Origin: Martelella alba
GTDB lineage: Bacteria; Pseudomonadota; Gammaproteobacteria; Enterobacterales; Enterobacteriaceae
Reading direction: 5' to 3'
NCBI RefSeq assembly: GCF_005217455.1
Contig: NZ_SZPQ01000020.1
Coordinates: forward strand, 62,001 to 126,000
DNA length: 64,000 nt
The notes under the pieces were generated by a model. It did not search any database. It saw only the letters and a list, made by a program, of their open reading frames with translations, and was not told the DNA's origin. Shown here in pieces: positions 1-9,609 of the stretch (its first letter is position 1; the number at the start of each line of letters is the position of its first letter). The translations under genes and the position numbers were made by a program.

Positions 1-873
1 ATCGCGACGCGACGGCATCAGCCAGGCGTCGGCGACCATTTTCTGGCCCGCCGGCGAAAGGACGTAATCCACAAACGCTTTCGCTTGATCGGGATGCTGG
101 CTGGATTTGAGAATCATCATCGGCCGCGGCGCGATAACCGTGCCGCTGGAAGGGAAAATCACTTTGACGGATTCGCCGTTATGCTGGCTATTGAAGGCCA
201 CATAATCCACCGCGCCGAATACCGCCGCCCTGGCTCCCTGTAAAACCGGCGTCAGCGCCTGTGCATTGGGACCGGCGATAATCATGCCGTTGGCTTTGAG
301 TTTATCGAACAGCGTCCAGGCCCGTTCGCCGAGGGCATTTTGCAACCCCATGACCAAATCCAGCGAAGCGCCGGACAGGGCCGGGTCGGGCATGGTGACT
401 TTATCCTTATAGACCGGCTGCGCCAGATCCCGCCAATCGTGGGGCTGGGGCGCGCCGCTGGCGCTGTTCCAGACAATGCCCAGGGCGGAGATGCCCTGCG
501 CCACATAGTAAGGGGTCTTGAACCGTGCAGGCACGTTGGCCGCGTTTGGGCTTTGATAGGGCAAAAGCCAGCCCCGTCGCCGCAACGCCTCCGCGCTGTC
601 CCAAGAGGCGGAAATCAGCACATCGGCCCGCGGATTGGCTTGCTCCGCTTCCAGCCGCGCCATGACTTTGCCGGTGGTGGCCTGGAAGACATCGATATGT
701 TCGCCGGTTTTTTGTTGGTAGCCCGCCGCCAGTTTCCTGGCCAGCGAACCGGGTCCGGCGGTATAAAGCGTCAGTGCCTGCGCTTGGCCGGCTAGCAAAC
801 AACTACTTAACAGCATGGTGGCAATGGCTCCTGTCAACAGACAACGGAACGGACGGGTAATCAGTGATCGCAT
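1..873 (-). CDS. ABC transporter periplasmic substrate-binding protein (family 1, AfuA/FbpA/PhnS-like), 3' end cut by window edge
   Basis: An open frame runs from an ATG at 873 to the window edge with no stop, about 291 codons. It opens with a signal peptide (basic start, hydrophobic stretch, cleavage near AQA) and continues as LTLYTAGPGSLARKLAAGY, the usual opening of iron/2-aminoethylphosphonate-type binding proteins that feed a solute to an inner-membrane permease. Later segments (NPRADVLISA; LGIVWNS; QHPDQAKAFVDYVLSPAGQ) are typical of this family. The start is one base beyond the stop of the upstream ATPase gene, so the two are cotranscribed. A permease is expected just left of the window. 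The substrate cannot be told from the sequence; ferric iron, phosphonate or polyamine are all possible. Confidence 0.85.
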   Translation of the reverse strand, partial: MRSLITRPFRCLLTGAIATMLLSSCLLAGQAQALTLYTAGPGSLARKLAAGYQQKTGEHIDVFQATTGKVMARLEAEQANPRADVLISASWDSAEALRRRGWLLPYQSPNAANVPARFKTPYYVAQGISALGIVWNSASGAPQPHDWRDLAQPVYKDKVTMPDPALSGASLDLVMGLQNALGERAWTLFDKLKANGMIIAGPNAQALTPVLQGARAAVFGAVDYVAFNSQHNGESVKVIFPSSGTVIAPRPMMILKSSQHPDQAKAFVDYVLSPAGQKMVADAWLMPSRRD

Positions 874-874
874 G

Positions 875-1588
875 CTAACTCCCTAAAGGTGTCTCTACGG
901 TGGTGATATCGACGATACGCCCTTGCGCCATGTGCGCGATGCGCCGGGCCAAACGGTTGGCTTCGCCGTGATCGTGGGTGACATAGACGGCGGTGGTATG
1001 GAGCTGGCTGAGCAGGTTGGCCATTTCCCGGCACAAGGTTTCACGCAAATCCCGATCAAGATTGGATAACGGCTCATCAAACAGCAGTATGCGCGGCTCG
1101 GCCACAATGGCGCGCGCCAGCGCCACGCGCTGTTGCTGACCGCCCGACAGTTCAGCGGGCCGGCGCCGTCCGTATCCGTCCAGGCCGACCCGGCGCAAAG
1201 CCGTTTCCACCCGCCGATGGCGTTCGTCACCGGCCGTGCGGCGCATTCGCAACGGAAACTCGACATTTTGCGCCACGCTCATATGCGGCCATAACGCATA
1301 ATCCTGGAAAACCATGCCGATATCCCGGCGCTCCGGCGGCAGGCAAATCCGCTTGTCGGCAATCAGCCGGGATCCGAAACAGATCCGGCCATCGGCAGGC
1401 TGTAACAAGCCGGCCAACAGTTTAAGCAACGTGCTTTTGCCGCAACCCGAGGGTCCCAGCAATGCCAGAGTAGTCCCGGCCGGTACATGCAAATGGATAT
1501 CGTCCAATACCCGCCTTCCGGCAAAATCATGACACAACCCGCTGACGGCGATGGCCGCCGCGCCGCGTTCGTCAGGCGCAAGCGACAT
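875..1588 (-). CDS. ABC transporter ATP-binding protein (CysA/PotA/FbpC-like)
   Basis: 237-residue nucleotide-binding subunit of an importer, acting on the cytoplasmic face of the inner membrane. Walker A GPSGCGKST is at residues 45-53, the signature LSGGQQQRV lies mid-protein, and Walker B ILLFDEPLSNLD is followed by the switch histidine in VTHDHGEA. The protein lacks the long C-terminal TOBE regulatory domain of full-length CysA/PotA proteins (about 350 residues), so it is of the short type. The ATG at 1588 is chosen because GGGGGA lies six bases upstream; an in-frame ATG seven codons earlier has no such site. It is the first gene seen in its operon and is followed at once by the binding-protein gene. 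Confidence 0.88.
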   Translation of the reverse strand: MSLAPDERGAAAIAVSGLCHDFAGRRVLDDIHLHVPAGTTLALLGPSGCGKSTLLKLLAGLLQPADGRICFGSRLIADKRICLPPERRDIGMVFQDYALWPHMSVAQNVEFPLRMRRTAGDERHRRVETALRRVGLDGYGRRRPAELSGGQQQRVALARAIVAEPRILLFDEPLSNLDRDLRETLCREMANLLSQLHTTAVYVTHDHGEANRLARRIAHMAQGRIVDITTVETPLGS

Positions 1589-2095
1589 GAGGTTCCCCCG
1601 TGTCGTCACAGGACGCGTGGTCAGGATGAAAGGAGAACGTCGGCGCTGTTGCCGAAGGAAGTGCTACGGTTAACAAAAATGAAACGCAGGGCGCGTCGAC
1701 CGGCAATGACCGTTGACCGAAAGCGCGCCGCTGCGTAAAGGACAGGCGGGCGAACATAATGTTATCCTCTTATGGGACTTAATTGGCATTAAACGGCAAT
1801 CGTCATGCTTCAAGCTACCCCTCCGCCGGCTGCGTACAGTCTCCGGAACCGCTTAGCGCGATCCCCGTCATCCTTAACGCCGTCTTGTTGTCGGAGATGC
1901 TTGTCCGCCCCAGTCGTCGGGGGCTATGTATCTCGCCGCGATGCGACACGGCTTTTGCGCGTCCATACCATCCGGAATGCCCGTACTTGCCGCTGCGGGG
2001 CAAGTTGAACGCGTTCGAGTATAGGGGGGCAATATGACGATTTTATTGCCGCGCCGAGAGTCCGGCCGTAAGCCGCCCTCGGGGAGGCTGCCTGG
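1589..2095. other. Intergenic region with degenerate dispersed repeat
   Basis: No convincing gene. The leftward ABC operon must be promoted from here, but no clear -35/-10 pair stands out. From about 1804 the text CATGCTTCAAGCTACCCC followed by GGCTGCGTACAG resembles, in decayed form, the dispersed repeat seen better at 4829-4888 and 24541-24602. Confidence 0.4.
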
Positions 2096-2554
2096 CTAGG
2101 CCCGGCTTGGCGCCGGTTGATAGCGTTGCCAGTGCCGTTGGCTGAAAATGAAGTACAACCGTTCTTTAACCAGCAACGGCGCCGATTCCGAGATCAGGTG
2201 GACGAACAGCTCTTTTTCGCTTCTTTCCAGCAGTGCGCCGGCATAGAGCGCCCGAAGGGCAATATCCGCATGGCGCGGCAGGGGACGCGGGCTATTCTCC
2301 CAACGGTGGATAAACACCGGATCCACGCCCAGCCTCTCGGCCAGCTCTTGTTGCAAAAGACGCAGCTCGCGGCGTAGGAAAATCATTTCCTTACCGGTCA
2401 GGGCGCTGCGGCAGTTGATCAACGTTTTGGCGATGAGCCGATGCAGGCCGGTAAGATTTTTGATATAGACCGGGCCGCCCTGATATATTTTACGTTTCAT
2501 AAAACCATTGACGAGCCAGATGGCCGGTAATCCACATTCTGTGTAGTGAAACAT
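2096..2554 (-). CDS. HTH (XRE/MqsA-like) transcriptional regulator, possible antitoxin-type
   Basis: 152-residue protein. An N-terminal block begins MFHYTECGLPAIWLVNGF, a conserved opening of a family of small XRE-type regulators sometimes annotated as type II antitoxins. A helix-turn-helix follows at about residues 65-110 (LRLLQQELAERLGVDPVFIHRWENS, split here by eye: QQELAERLGV then VFIHRWEN). The tail is a helical segment ending QRYQPAPSRA. The start at 2554 matches the family opening; an ATG seven codons upstream is also possible, and the GGAGGG there may serve as the ribosome site for the internal ATG. No toxin gene is adjacent on either side, so an antitoxin role is not supported by context. 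Probable role: DNA-binding regulator with unknown targets. Confidence 0.65.
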   Translation of the reverse strand: MFHYTECGLPAIWLVNGFMKRKIYQGGPVYIKNLTGLHRLIAKTLINCRSALTGKEMIFLRRELRLLQQELAERLGVDPVFIHRWENSPRPLPRHADIALRALYAGALLERSEKELFVHLISESAPLLVKERLYFIFSQRHWQRYQPAPSRA

Positions 2555-2683
2555 AAATACTCTTTTGCCCTCCATTGCGGACGAAATATGATTATTAAAG
2601 CGAGTTATTTAATTTTTAATAATACCCATCATACTTCACGTCGCCTCCGCGACGCGCCGTGAACCCCTGAGGGTATGGCTGAA

Positions 2684-3751
2684 TTATTCCGCCTGATGAC
2701 CACCAATGTTGGCCGTGCTTTCCCTGTCAATCAACGTGAAGCCCACATCGGTCACCACCGGCGCCGCTAAACGGCTTTTCAGTCGTTCAAGCAGGGCCGT
2801 CGCCGCCCGATGACCGATATCCCGGCCATCTATTTTCACTGTGGACAATGCCGGAAAGGTATGGGCGGCAAAATTCATATCGCCAAACCCCATCACCGCG
2901 ATCTGTTCGGGAACCGCCAATCCCCGGCTGGCCGCTTCGGTCAGCACTCCATGCGCCAGGGTATCTGAGGTACAAACGATCATCAGCGGCTTTGGGCGGC
3001 CCAGTAAACGGACCAGCCCCATACGACCCTGTTCCAGCGTCGGCAGACCGGGGAAGGTAAGACGATCCTCGAGCGCGACGCCATGGCGGCGCAATTCCCC
3101 GATAAAACTTTCGCTGCGCCGCATACCGCGCGGATCATCCACCTCGATCACGGCGAAATGACGATACCCTTTGCCCAACAGGTGTTGAGCCTCCCGCCGG
3201 CCGATATCCTCATGAGAAAAACCGATCAGCATATCGATGGGGCGCGCGCTCATGTCCCAGGTTTCCACCAGGGGGATATCGGCGGCCTGCAACCGCTTGC
3301 GACTCAGTTCGGTATGCACGGTGCCGGTCAGGATGATGCCGTCGGGACGCCGGCTGAGAACCACTTCGATCAATTCTTGCTCCTGAGCGGCATGGTAGCC
3401 GGAAATGCCGAGCAACACTTGATATTTGGCTCCGGCCAGTCGGGTGGCGATGGCCTGATAGGTATCGGAGAAAATAGGATTGGTCAGGACCGGCACGATA
3501 ACCGCCACCAGCCGGGTCCGGTTGGAGGCCAGCGACCCGGCGATCTGGTTGCGGACATAGCCGGTCTCCTGGATAACCCGCATCACTTTTTGCAGCGTGG
3601 CTTCTTTGACTTTGGCGGGCTGGTTAAGCGCTCTGGATACGGTGATGGGCGCCACTCCGGCCAGGCGGGCGACGTCGAATACGGTAATGCCTTGGGTTGA
3701 ACGGGCGGTGACGTTGCGGCGGTTTGGGGGTTTGGTCATGTTGTCGCTCAT
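2684..3751 (-). CDS. LacI-family transcriptional regulator (GntR/gluconate-type)
   Basis: 355-residue regulator. The N-terminal HTH reads ITVFDVARLAGVAPITVSRAL (shown in part), with hinge helix residues near GYVRNQIAGSLASNRT. It is followed by a full periplasmic-binding-like effector domain (LVAVIVPVLTNPIFSDTYQAI; LMIVCTSDTLAHG; VMGFGDMNF; ending GFTLIDREST). The layout is closest to the gluconate repressor subgroup, so a sugar or sugar-acid effector is likely, but no sugar gene lies next to it in this window. ATG 3751 is chosen; a TTG two codons upstream (3757) sits closer to the GAGG ribosome site and is a fair alternative. It may act on distant targets. Confidence 0.82.
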   Translation of the reverse strand: MSDNMTKPPNRRNVTARSTQGITVFDVARLAGVAPITVSRALNQPAKVKEATLQKVMRVIQETGYVRNQIAGSLASNRTRLVAVIVPVLTNPIFSDTYQAIATRLAGAKYQVLLGISGYHAAQEQELIEVVLSRRPDGIILTGTVHTELSRKRLQAADIPLVETWDMSARPIDMLIGFSHEDIGRREAQHLLGKGYRHFAVIEVDDPRGMRRSESFIGELRRHGVALEDRLTFPGLPTLEQGRMGLVRLLGRPKPLMIVCTSDTLAHGVLTEAASRGLAVPEQIAVMGFGDMNFAAHTFPALSTVKIDGRDIGHRAATALLERLKSRLAAPVVTDVGFTLIDRESTANIGGHQAE

Positions 3752-4299
3752 CGGCAATATTACCTCATGCTACAACGGCCGCGTTGTCCGGGCAACCCGT
3801 CGGGACGGGACCGATGTCGGCATTGCGGCGGGATGGATAACGCTGCGGGCGATGGGGCGGCTCGATGACCTCAGCGTATCCTTGTCATCCTTCCCGTCGC
3901 CTGGGGGTTGGCCGCCATGCCACCTGAAGAAGGCGGAGTCTATAAAAATTTCCTATGGCAGGTCAGAGGTCGAACACCGCCAATCGGGTTTTGTTCCTTT
4001 TTTCAATGCGCTTAAGTTGAGCCAGGCATTGACGGTGGCACTGTAAGGGCGCAAATCGTCGCGATAAACGGCTGCAAAAACGCGAGGTGCCGGCGGAAGG
4101 CCAAAAAAAGCTTTCCCTGTAAATCGATTTGCGTTTATATACTCAATAAAGAGCAGGTATGCAAAATCCTTCAACCCCCGCGGGCCGACAAGCGCCACCG
4201 GTAAACGGGCGGTTTAAGGCATAACCCCTTAATATCGGACGTTACGCTTCTGTATTCACCCGACCAACGGGCCTTGTTATCTAGGCCAGGAGTATCGCG
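3752..4299. other. Intergenic region, no recognised gene
   Basis: About 550 bases between the divergent LacI-type gene and the small gene at 4300. Open frames in it (for example 3953-4198, minus strand) match no family I recognise and lack good ribosome sites. The segment 4110-4150 is AT-rich and could hold a promoter. Nothing else is identified. Confidence 0.35.
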
Positions 4300-4485
4300 A
4301 TGATCCTTGAGCAGTTAAAGCGTCTCTTTGTTACCCTACCGGAGGAGCCGGTCGATAATGTGTTTTCCAGCTCGGAAGCGGATGCGCTGTTTTGCGCCAT
4401 GGGTTGCGAAAATATGCCGATATACATGCCCGCCGATGTTTGGCAGCGGGTCAGCGACATGGAGTATGATCGTCCGCGGGTCTGA
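4300..4485 (+). CDS. Small acidic protein of unknown function (61 aa)
   Basis: A 61-codon frame starts MILEQLKRLFVTLPEEPVD and ends MEYDRPRV. Support for it being real: AGGAG lies eight to nine bases before the ATG, the composition is that of a soluble acidic protein with no repeats, and a good rho-independent terminator follows 36 bases after the stop. It has two cysteines (FCAMGCEN). I do not recognise the family, and no neighbour suggests a function. It appears to be a single-gene unit. Confidence 0.55.
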   Translation: MILEQLKRLFVTLPEEPVDNVFSSSEADALFCAMGCENMPIYMPADVWQRVSDMEYDRPRV

Positions 4486-4520
4486 ACCTGCGGGCCAGTC
4501 CCTGGTATTTCGGGGATGCA

Positions 4521-4553
4521 ACGGCGATAATGTTATGCGTTATCGCCGTTTTT
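4521..4553 (+). terminator. Rho-independent terminator of the 4300-4485 gene
   Basis: Perfect ten-base stem ACGGCGATAA (4521-4530) / TTATCGCCGT (4540-4549), nine-base loop, then a T run to 4553. It lies 36 bases after the stop of the small gene. Confidence 0.8.
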
Positions 4554-5331
4554 AATGGCATGGCGCGAATGGCGCGCCAACCACCCCAGGCCGTGCCTTT
4601 CTGTTGCCGAAGCATGGGTTCTCATTCGCCGTCGCGACGTCACGAAGATTATTGGGTATATTTGATTTATCATAAATGTGTTTTATTTTATTAATAATGT
4701 TCTCTTTGCCAGATCGAACCCTGATAGGCCGTTGCGTCGTACTGGAGTTTCTTTTTGCACGTGCCTGGGGGCAATATCCCCCGGCCCGGATGCGATAATT
4801 CCTAAATTCCTTTTACTTCGCTAAACTCGCCCTACTTCACGTTGTCTCCTCGTTGGCTGCGTTCGCTCAGCCCAGTCATATCGTCGGCTATGCGCCTGGC
4901 GGCCAGCGGGCGGTATACATGGCCAAAAGGTATGTGAACCGCCTACGGCGGGCTCGTGGCGATAAAGAGGATATCCTTGCCCATTCCAGGGGCATGGCCC
5001 TTTTTTGACCGGGGGTGAACGCCGCCCGCAAAGAGGTAATTTGAAATAGCACGGGGATATAACATTATGACCAACAAAGCATTTAAATTATTGCCGTTCG
5101 GATTGCCTTCGGCAAAAAGGTATCAGCGCTTGGCGGCGGTGAAAATGGCGTCAGTTTGACCGCCGTTTACCGCTGCGTTTAATCGGAAGATTCCGACGTA
5201 TTTAATTACCCGCCGTATTTAAAGCCGGCGCCGCAAATGATGCCATCACTGTCTATAGTTATTATTCCGCTGCGGTTTTTGCGAGCCGCGGCCAGATTGG
5301 CCCAATGGCGTATGAAGAAGGAGAGATGCCT
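4554..5331. other. Long intergenic region with dispersed repeat
   Basis: Nearly 780 bases without a convincing gene. An AT-rich stretch lies at about 4650-4700. A dispersed-repeat copy lies at 4829-4888. A 30-codon frame at 5067-5159 (start MTNKAFKLLPF) has a weak GGGGAT upstream but no recognised family. It may be decayed sequence in front of the trehalase gene; the trehalase promoter must lie near the right end. Confidence 0.35.
4829..4888. repeat. Dispersed intergenic repeat (CTTCAAGTTG family), copy 1
   Basis: CTACTTCACGTTGTCTCC, then GTTGGCTGCGTTCGCTCAG and CCCAGTCAT. This corresponds, reverse complemented, to the copy at 24541-24602 (GGCGAGCGAGCGTCGCCGAC then CAACTTGAAGTAT). Such short palindromic-unit elements are common between genes in Serratia, Yersinia, Dickeya and Sodalis relatives. 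Confidence 0.6.
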
Positions 5332-7038
5332 ATGCTTACACGCTCTTTCAGGTGGACCTGGAGACGATTTCTGACACTGGGCATGGCCCTGGGCGCCGCC
5401 TCGGGCCTGGCCCTTTCCTCGGCCTCGGCGAAAATGAAAACCAATATCCCCGAATTACTGGGGCCGGATATTTTACTGGGGCAATTGTATGTCGATGTTC
5501 AGTCGGCAAAACTGTTCCCTGATCAGAAAACCTTTGCCGACGCGGTGCCTCGCCGGTCGCCAGCGGCGATCATCGCCGATTACCAGCTGAAAAAGCGCCG
5601 TAAGAATTTTAACCTGCGCGCCTTCGTTGATAAAAATTTCATATTCCCGACGGATCGCGTGAAATACGTGCCGCCGACGGGACAAACGTTGCGTGAGCAT
5701 ATCAATACCTTGTGGCCGATATTGACCCGTAATACGTCTCTGGTACGGCCTTATGATTCGCTGCTGCCGCTGCCCAACGATTATGTGGTACCGGGCGGCC
5801 GTTTCCGCGAGGTCTATTACTGGGACAGCTATTTCACCATGCTGGGATTGGCGGAAAGCGGAAAATGGAATCTCGTCAAAGATATGACCGACAATTTCGC
5901 CCATGAGATTGAAAAATTCGGGCATATTCCCAATGGCAACCGCAGTTATTATCTGAGCCGTTCGCAGCCGCCCTTCTTTTCGCTGATGGTCGATTTGCTG
6001 GCGACCCATGAAGGCAAGGGGGTTTATCTGAAATATTTGCCGCAGATGAAGAAAGAATATGACTATTGGATGGCGGGCGCCAGGCATCTGGCGCCCGGAG
6101 CCGCGGCCAAACGGGTGGTGCGTTTGCCGGATGGCGACATCCTGAACCGCTACTGGGATGACCTGGATACGCCGCGCACCGAGTCCTATATGGAAGATGT
6201 GCAAACGGCCAGCGAGGCGAAGGATCGTCCGGCGTCCGAGGTCTATCGCGATCTGCGGGCCGGCGCCGAGTCCGGCTGGGATTTCAGCTCGCGCTGGTTC
6301 GGCGATCCCGCCGATTTGTCATCGATCCGTACCACGGCCATCCTGCCGGTGGATTTGAATGCGTTGATGTATCACCTGGAGCATACCCTGGCCAACGCCA
6401 GCGTGCTGGCCAAAGATCAACAGGCCGCCAACGAATACAGCCAACTGGCGGAGCGGCGTAAAAAGGCCATTAACGATCATCTTTGGAATGATCAGGAAGG
6501 GTTTTACGCCGACTACGATTGGCAGTTGGGAAAGCTGCGGGAGCAACTCACCGCGGCGACGGTGTTCCCGCTGTATGCCAAAATCGCGCCGTTGGACAGA
6601 GCCGACCGCACGGCGCAAACCGTTCGCGCGCAGTTGCTCAAGCAGGGGGGTATCGCCACCACCAATCAGGTCTCCGGCCAGCAGTGGGACGCGCCCAACG
6701 GCTGGCCGCCCTTGCAGTGGGTGGCGGTGGAAGGGTTGCGCAATTACGGCAAAGACGCATTGGCGCAGGATATCGCCACCCGATTCCTGGGCAATGTACA
6801 ACGGCTTTATCATAACCAGCACAAACTGGTGGAAAAATACGTGGTGGAAGGCAGCGGTCTGGGCGGTGGCGGCGGCGGCGAATATCCTTTGCAGGATGGG
6901 TTCGGCTGGACCAACGGCGTAACGCTGAAGCTGCTCGATCTCTATTGCGATAAAACTCCCGGCTGCGAAGACGGCCCTTCGGCGGAAAACCAGACCGCCC
7001 ACGGCGAGCCGCAAACCATTCAGGCCGCCGCGCACTAA
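5332..7038 (+). CDS. treA: Periplasmic alpha,alpha-trehalase (GH37)
   Basis: 568-residue enzyme that hydrolyses trehalose to two glucose molecules in the periplasm. A 33-residue signal peptide (twin Arg in TWRRF, hydrophobic core, cleavage after SASA) precedes the mature domain. Both trehalase signatures are present: [15 protein letters not shown] and [13 protein letters not shown]. The catalytic acid lies in [11 protein letters not shown], and the glycine-rich loop [21 protein letters not shown] is seen in split form near the end. E. coli TreA is 565 residues, so the gene is full length. The ATG at 5332 has AAGGAG eight bases upstream; ATGs at 5305 and 5326 are less well placed. It stands alone; its regulation is not visible. 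Confidence 0.95.
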   Translation: MLTRSFRWTWRRFLTLGMALGAASGLALSSASAKMKTNIPELLGPDILLGQLYVDVQSAKLFPDQKTFADAVPRRSPAAIIADYQLKKRRKNFNLRAFVDKNFIFPTDRVKYVPPTGQTLREHINTLWPILTRNTSLVRPYDSLLPLPNDYVVPGGRFREVYYWDSYFTMLGLAESGKWNLVKDMTDNFAHEIEKFGHIPNGNRSYYLSRSQPPFFSLMVDLLATHEGKGVYLKYLPQMKKEYDYWMAGARHLAPGAAAKRVVRLPDGDILNRYWDDLDTPRTESYMEDVQTASEAKDRPASEVYRDLRAGAESGWDFSSRWFGDPADLSSIRTTAILPVDLNALMYHLEHTLANASVLAKDQQAANEYSQLAERRKKAINDHLWNDQEGFYADYDWQLGKLREQLTAATVFPLYAKIAPLDRADRTAQTVRAQLLKQGGIATTNQVSGQQWDAPNGWPPLQWVAVEGLRNYGKDALAQDIATRFLGNVQRLYHNQHKLVEKYVVEGSGLGGGGGGEYPLQDGFGWTNGVTLKLLDLYCDKTPGCEDGPSAENQTAHGEPQTIQAAAH

Positions 7039-7419
7039 CCGACCCCGCGGACCGGCGCTTATTGCCGGCCCGTCGTTCGGGGTTTCCCGCCATTATTCCC
7101 CAGGCGTATTCAGGCAGGGTTACGCCTTTCCCGTTGCGGTGGCTATACTCAAAGACAAGCCCATTTCCTTGTCGCGTTTCTTGCGAATGCCAAGCGTATT
7201 CGTCCGGCCTGGCTTGTCCCGCCAACAGGTTAAAGCGGGTCATCCGCCGTGGGATCTGAAATAGGCTGTACCCTGAGACGATGATATTTCCGAAGGTGTC
7301 CCGGAAGTTATGCGAATAAATTAAGATTAAATAGTATGTTCCATAACCTTAATAATTCGCGTCTCATCGCGGCCAACCACGAGGCAACATGAAGTATGAC
7401 GAGTATAAAGGTTGAAAAT
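7039..7419. other. Intergenic region upstream of the GGDEF/EAL gene, with repeat arm
   Basis: No gene seen. AT-rich sequence at 7315-7360 is a likely promoter area. The right end holds a dispersed-repeat arm at 7385-7406 (CAACATGAAGTATGACGAG and on), matching 24581-24602 at 20 of 22 bases. Confidence 0.5.
7385..7406. repeat. Dispersed intergenic repeat arm, copy 2
   Basis: CAACATGAAGTATGACGAG... differs from the copy at 24581-24602 at two of 22 positions. It overlaps the upstream candidate start codon (7396) of the following gene. Confidence 0.6.
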
Positions 7420-9588
7420 ATGAGTCACCCGCCCCACAGTCAGGATGAAAAGCAGCGTTTGGCCGCCCTGAGTGAATATGGTATCCATGAACCTATCCAG
7501 GAAGAGGGATTTGTTCGCTTAACGCAGTTGGCGGCCAATATCTTCAAGGTTCCCATTGTGCTTATTTCCCTGCTGGAAAAAGAGCGCCTGTTATACGTCG
7601 CCAGCCGCGGCCTGGTCGCGTGCGAAACCCCGCGCGGCATTTCCTTTTGCGCCCATACCATCGAAAAGCAGGGTTTTTTAGTGGTAACCGACGCATTGAC
7701 GGACCCGGTATTCAAAGATAATCCCTTAGTGACCGGTGAACCCTTTATCCGGTTTTACGCGGGTATGCCGCTGAGGGCGCCCGGGGGTTATGCCATCGGC
7801 TCGTTTTGCATTATCGATCGCATGCCGCGCGTCGATCTGAGCGGCAGCGAGAGACAGAACATGCAGGATTTGGCCGTCCTGGTAATGGATAAACTGGAGA
7901 TGTTCCGGCTGGATAGGGCGCGAAGCGCCAGCCAGGTGCGGTTCGAAAATATCGCGCACACCTCGCCGGATGCGATTATCTGCGCGGACGAGACCGGCAT
8001 AATTACCTTTTGGAACGCGGCGGCAAGTCAGTTACTGGGATATGAAAGCAAAGATATTATCGGCCAAAACATAAGCTTACTGATACCGGACGGGTTGGTG
8101 GCTCGTGTAAAAGGTTTGGTGGCCGATAAAAAGACATTACGGCATGGCGGAATGATGGAATTGCAAGTCCGGGCGGCGAACGGCGTCTGGATACCGGTTG
8201 AGCTTTCCGCCTCAATGTGGGTCGATCACCAACATGTCAGTTATGGAGCTATCTTGCGAGATATTACAGACCGACGCCGGAACGAGGAACGTCTGTTCCA
8301 GCTTGCGCACATGGATCATCTTACGGGACTGGCTAATCGTACCTTGTTGACTTCAAGCCTGGAGCAGGTGCTAAGGAATGAAGACAAGGCCATCATTATG
8401 CTAGTGGATCTGGATGGTTTCAAAGACGTCAACGATAATCTGGGGCACGCGGGGGGCGACGCCGTGTTGGTGGATGTGGGCGTGCGGCTGCGTGGTTGCG
8501 TGCGCTCCGGCGATGTGGTGGCGCGCATGGGCGGCGACGAGTTCGCCTTATTGCTGCCGGGGCTGGCCGATCCTAAACGGGCGGCGGAAATCGCCGACCA
8601 GATTATCGAGGAAATTTCGAAGATCGTGACCGTCGAGGGTCAGCCGGTCAATATCGGCGCCAGCGTCGGTATCGTACTGTATCCGCTGCATGGGCTGACC
8701 ATACAGGAATTGATGACCAGCGCGGATTTGGCCTTGTATCAGGCCAAATCCGAAGGGCGGCATTGCCGACGGTTTTTCACGCGAGAACTGCGGGAAATAT
8801 CCCAAGCCAAACGCTCTTATCAATCGGAACTTGGCCGGGCTTATCAGAAACGGGAATTTGAAGTTTTTTACCAACCCCAAGTCCGTTTATCCGACGAAGC
8901 CATTGTCGGCGCCGAGGCTTTACTGCGCTGGCGCCATCCGGAAAAGGGCCTGTTGGGACCCGCGGTTTTTCTGCCGGCGCTGGAATCCGGTCCCTGGGCC
9001 GAGCGGGTCGGCGAGTGGGTTATCCGCACCGCTTGCCGACAGGCGGCGGCCTGGCGCGAGGCCGGGATGGTGAATTTTCGGATCGGCGTCAATTTATTCA
9101 GCGCCCAGTTCCGCACCGGGGCGCTTGCCCAGCAGGTGCGCGCTATTTTGGGGGAATCGGGGTTACCGCCCCAGGCGCTGGAGTTGGAAATCACTGAAAA
9201 CATTATCCTGCGTCACGATGAAACCATGCTGCTGCCGCTGAAAGAGCTGCATGCCGACGGCGTCGGCATCGCGTTCGACGATTACGGCACCGGCTATGCT
9301 TCCCTTAGCATGCTTAAGCACTATCCAGTGACCCGGCTTAAGGTGGATCAAAGTTTTGTCCGCGCCATGTGCGATTCCCCGCCCGATGCGGCTATCGTTC
9401 GGGCCATACTCTATCTTGGCAATAGCTTCAAGATGGATGTCATCGCCGAAGGGGTCGAAACCTTGGAGCAGTGCGAGCGCCTACGAAAAAAAGGCTGCCT
9501 GGAGGCGCAAGGGTATCTGTTCGGCAAACCCATGCCGGCTGAGGATTTCACCATAAGACTGGGCATCGCGCCGGGCCCGGCCTCCTAG
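7420..9588 (+). CDS. GAF-PAS-GGDEF-EAL cyclic-di-GMP signalling protein
   Basis: 722-residue soluble sensor. Order: GAF domain (about 20-165; LYVASRGL, SFCAHTI), PAS domain (about 175-290; ENIAHTSPDAIICADETG), GGDEF domain (about 295-460) with an intact MGGDEFALL motif, and EAL domain (about 475-720) with GAEALLRWRHP, ELEITEN, DDYGTGYASLS, KVDQSFV and IAEGVET. Both output sites look intact, so it could make and break cyclic-di-GMP. No membrane segment or signal peptide is seen, so the ligand is cytoplasmic. ATG 7420 is preferred, with AAAGG eight bases upstream; the upstream ATG at 7396 lies inside a dispersed repeat arm. It is a single-gene unit, followed closely by convergent genes. Confidence 0.9.
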   Translation: MSHPPHSQDEKQRLAALSEYGIHEPIQEEGFVRLTQLAANIFKVPIVLISLLEKERLLYVASRGLVACETPRGISFCAHTIEKQGFLVVTDALTDPVFKDNPLVTGEPFIRFYAGMPLRAPGGYAIGSFCIIDRMPRVDLSGSERQNMQDLAVLVMDKLEMFRLDRARSASQVRFENIAHTSPDAIICADETGIITFWNAAASQLLGYESKDIIGQNISLLIPDGLVARVKGLVADKKTLRHGGMMELQVRAANGVWIPVELSASMWVDHQHVSYGAILRDITDRRRNEERLFQLAHMDHLTGLANRTLLTSSLEQVLRNEDKAIIMLVDLDGFKDVNDNLGHAGGDAVLVDVGVRLRGCVRSGDVVARMGGDEFALLLPGLADPKRAAEIADQIIEEISKIVTVEGQPVNIGASVGIVLYPLHGLTIQELMTSADLALYQAKSEGRHCRRFFTRELREISQAKRSYQSELGRAYQKREFEVFYQPQVRLSDEAIVGAEALLRWRHPEKGLLGPAVFLPALESGPWAERVGEWVIRTACRQAAAWREAGMVNFRIGVNLFSAQFRTGALAQQVRAILGESGLPPQALELEITENIILRHDETMLLPLKELHADGVGIAFDDYGTGYASLSMLKHYPVTRLKVDQSFVRAMCDSPPDAAIVRAILYLGNSFKMDVIAEGVETLEQCERLRKKGCLEAQGYLFGKPMPAEDFTIRLGIAPGPAS

Positions 9589-9609
9589 TCGCCGGCAACG
9601 GCGGGCCGC

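Noticed and set aside
2096-2554. Type II toxin-antitoxin pair
   Set aside because: The HTH protein resembles antitoxin-type regulators, but no toxin-sized gene is adjacent on either side.
3953-4198. 81-codon minus-strand frame in the gap after the LacI gene
   Set aside because: No ribosome site and no recognisable family; treated as non-coding.
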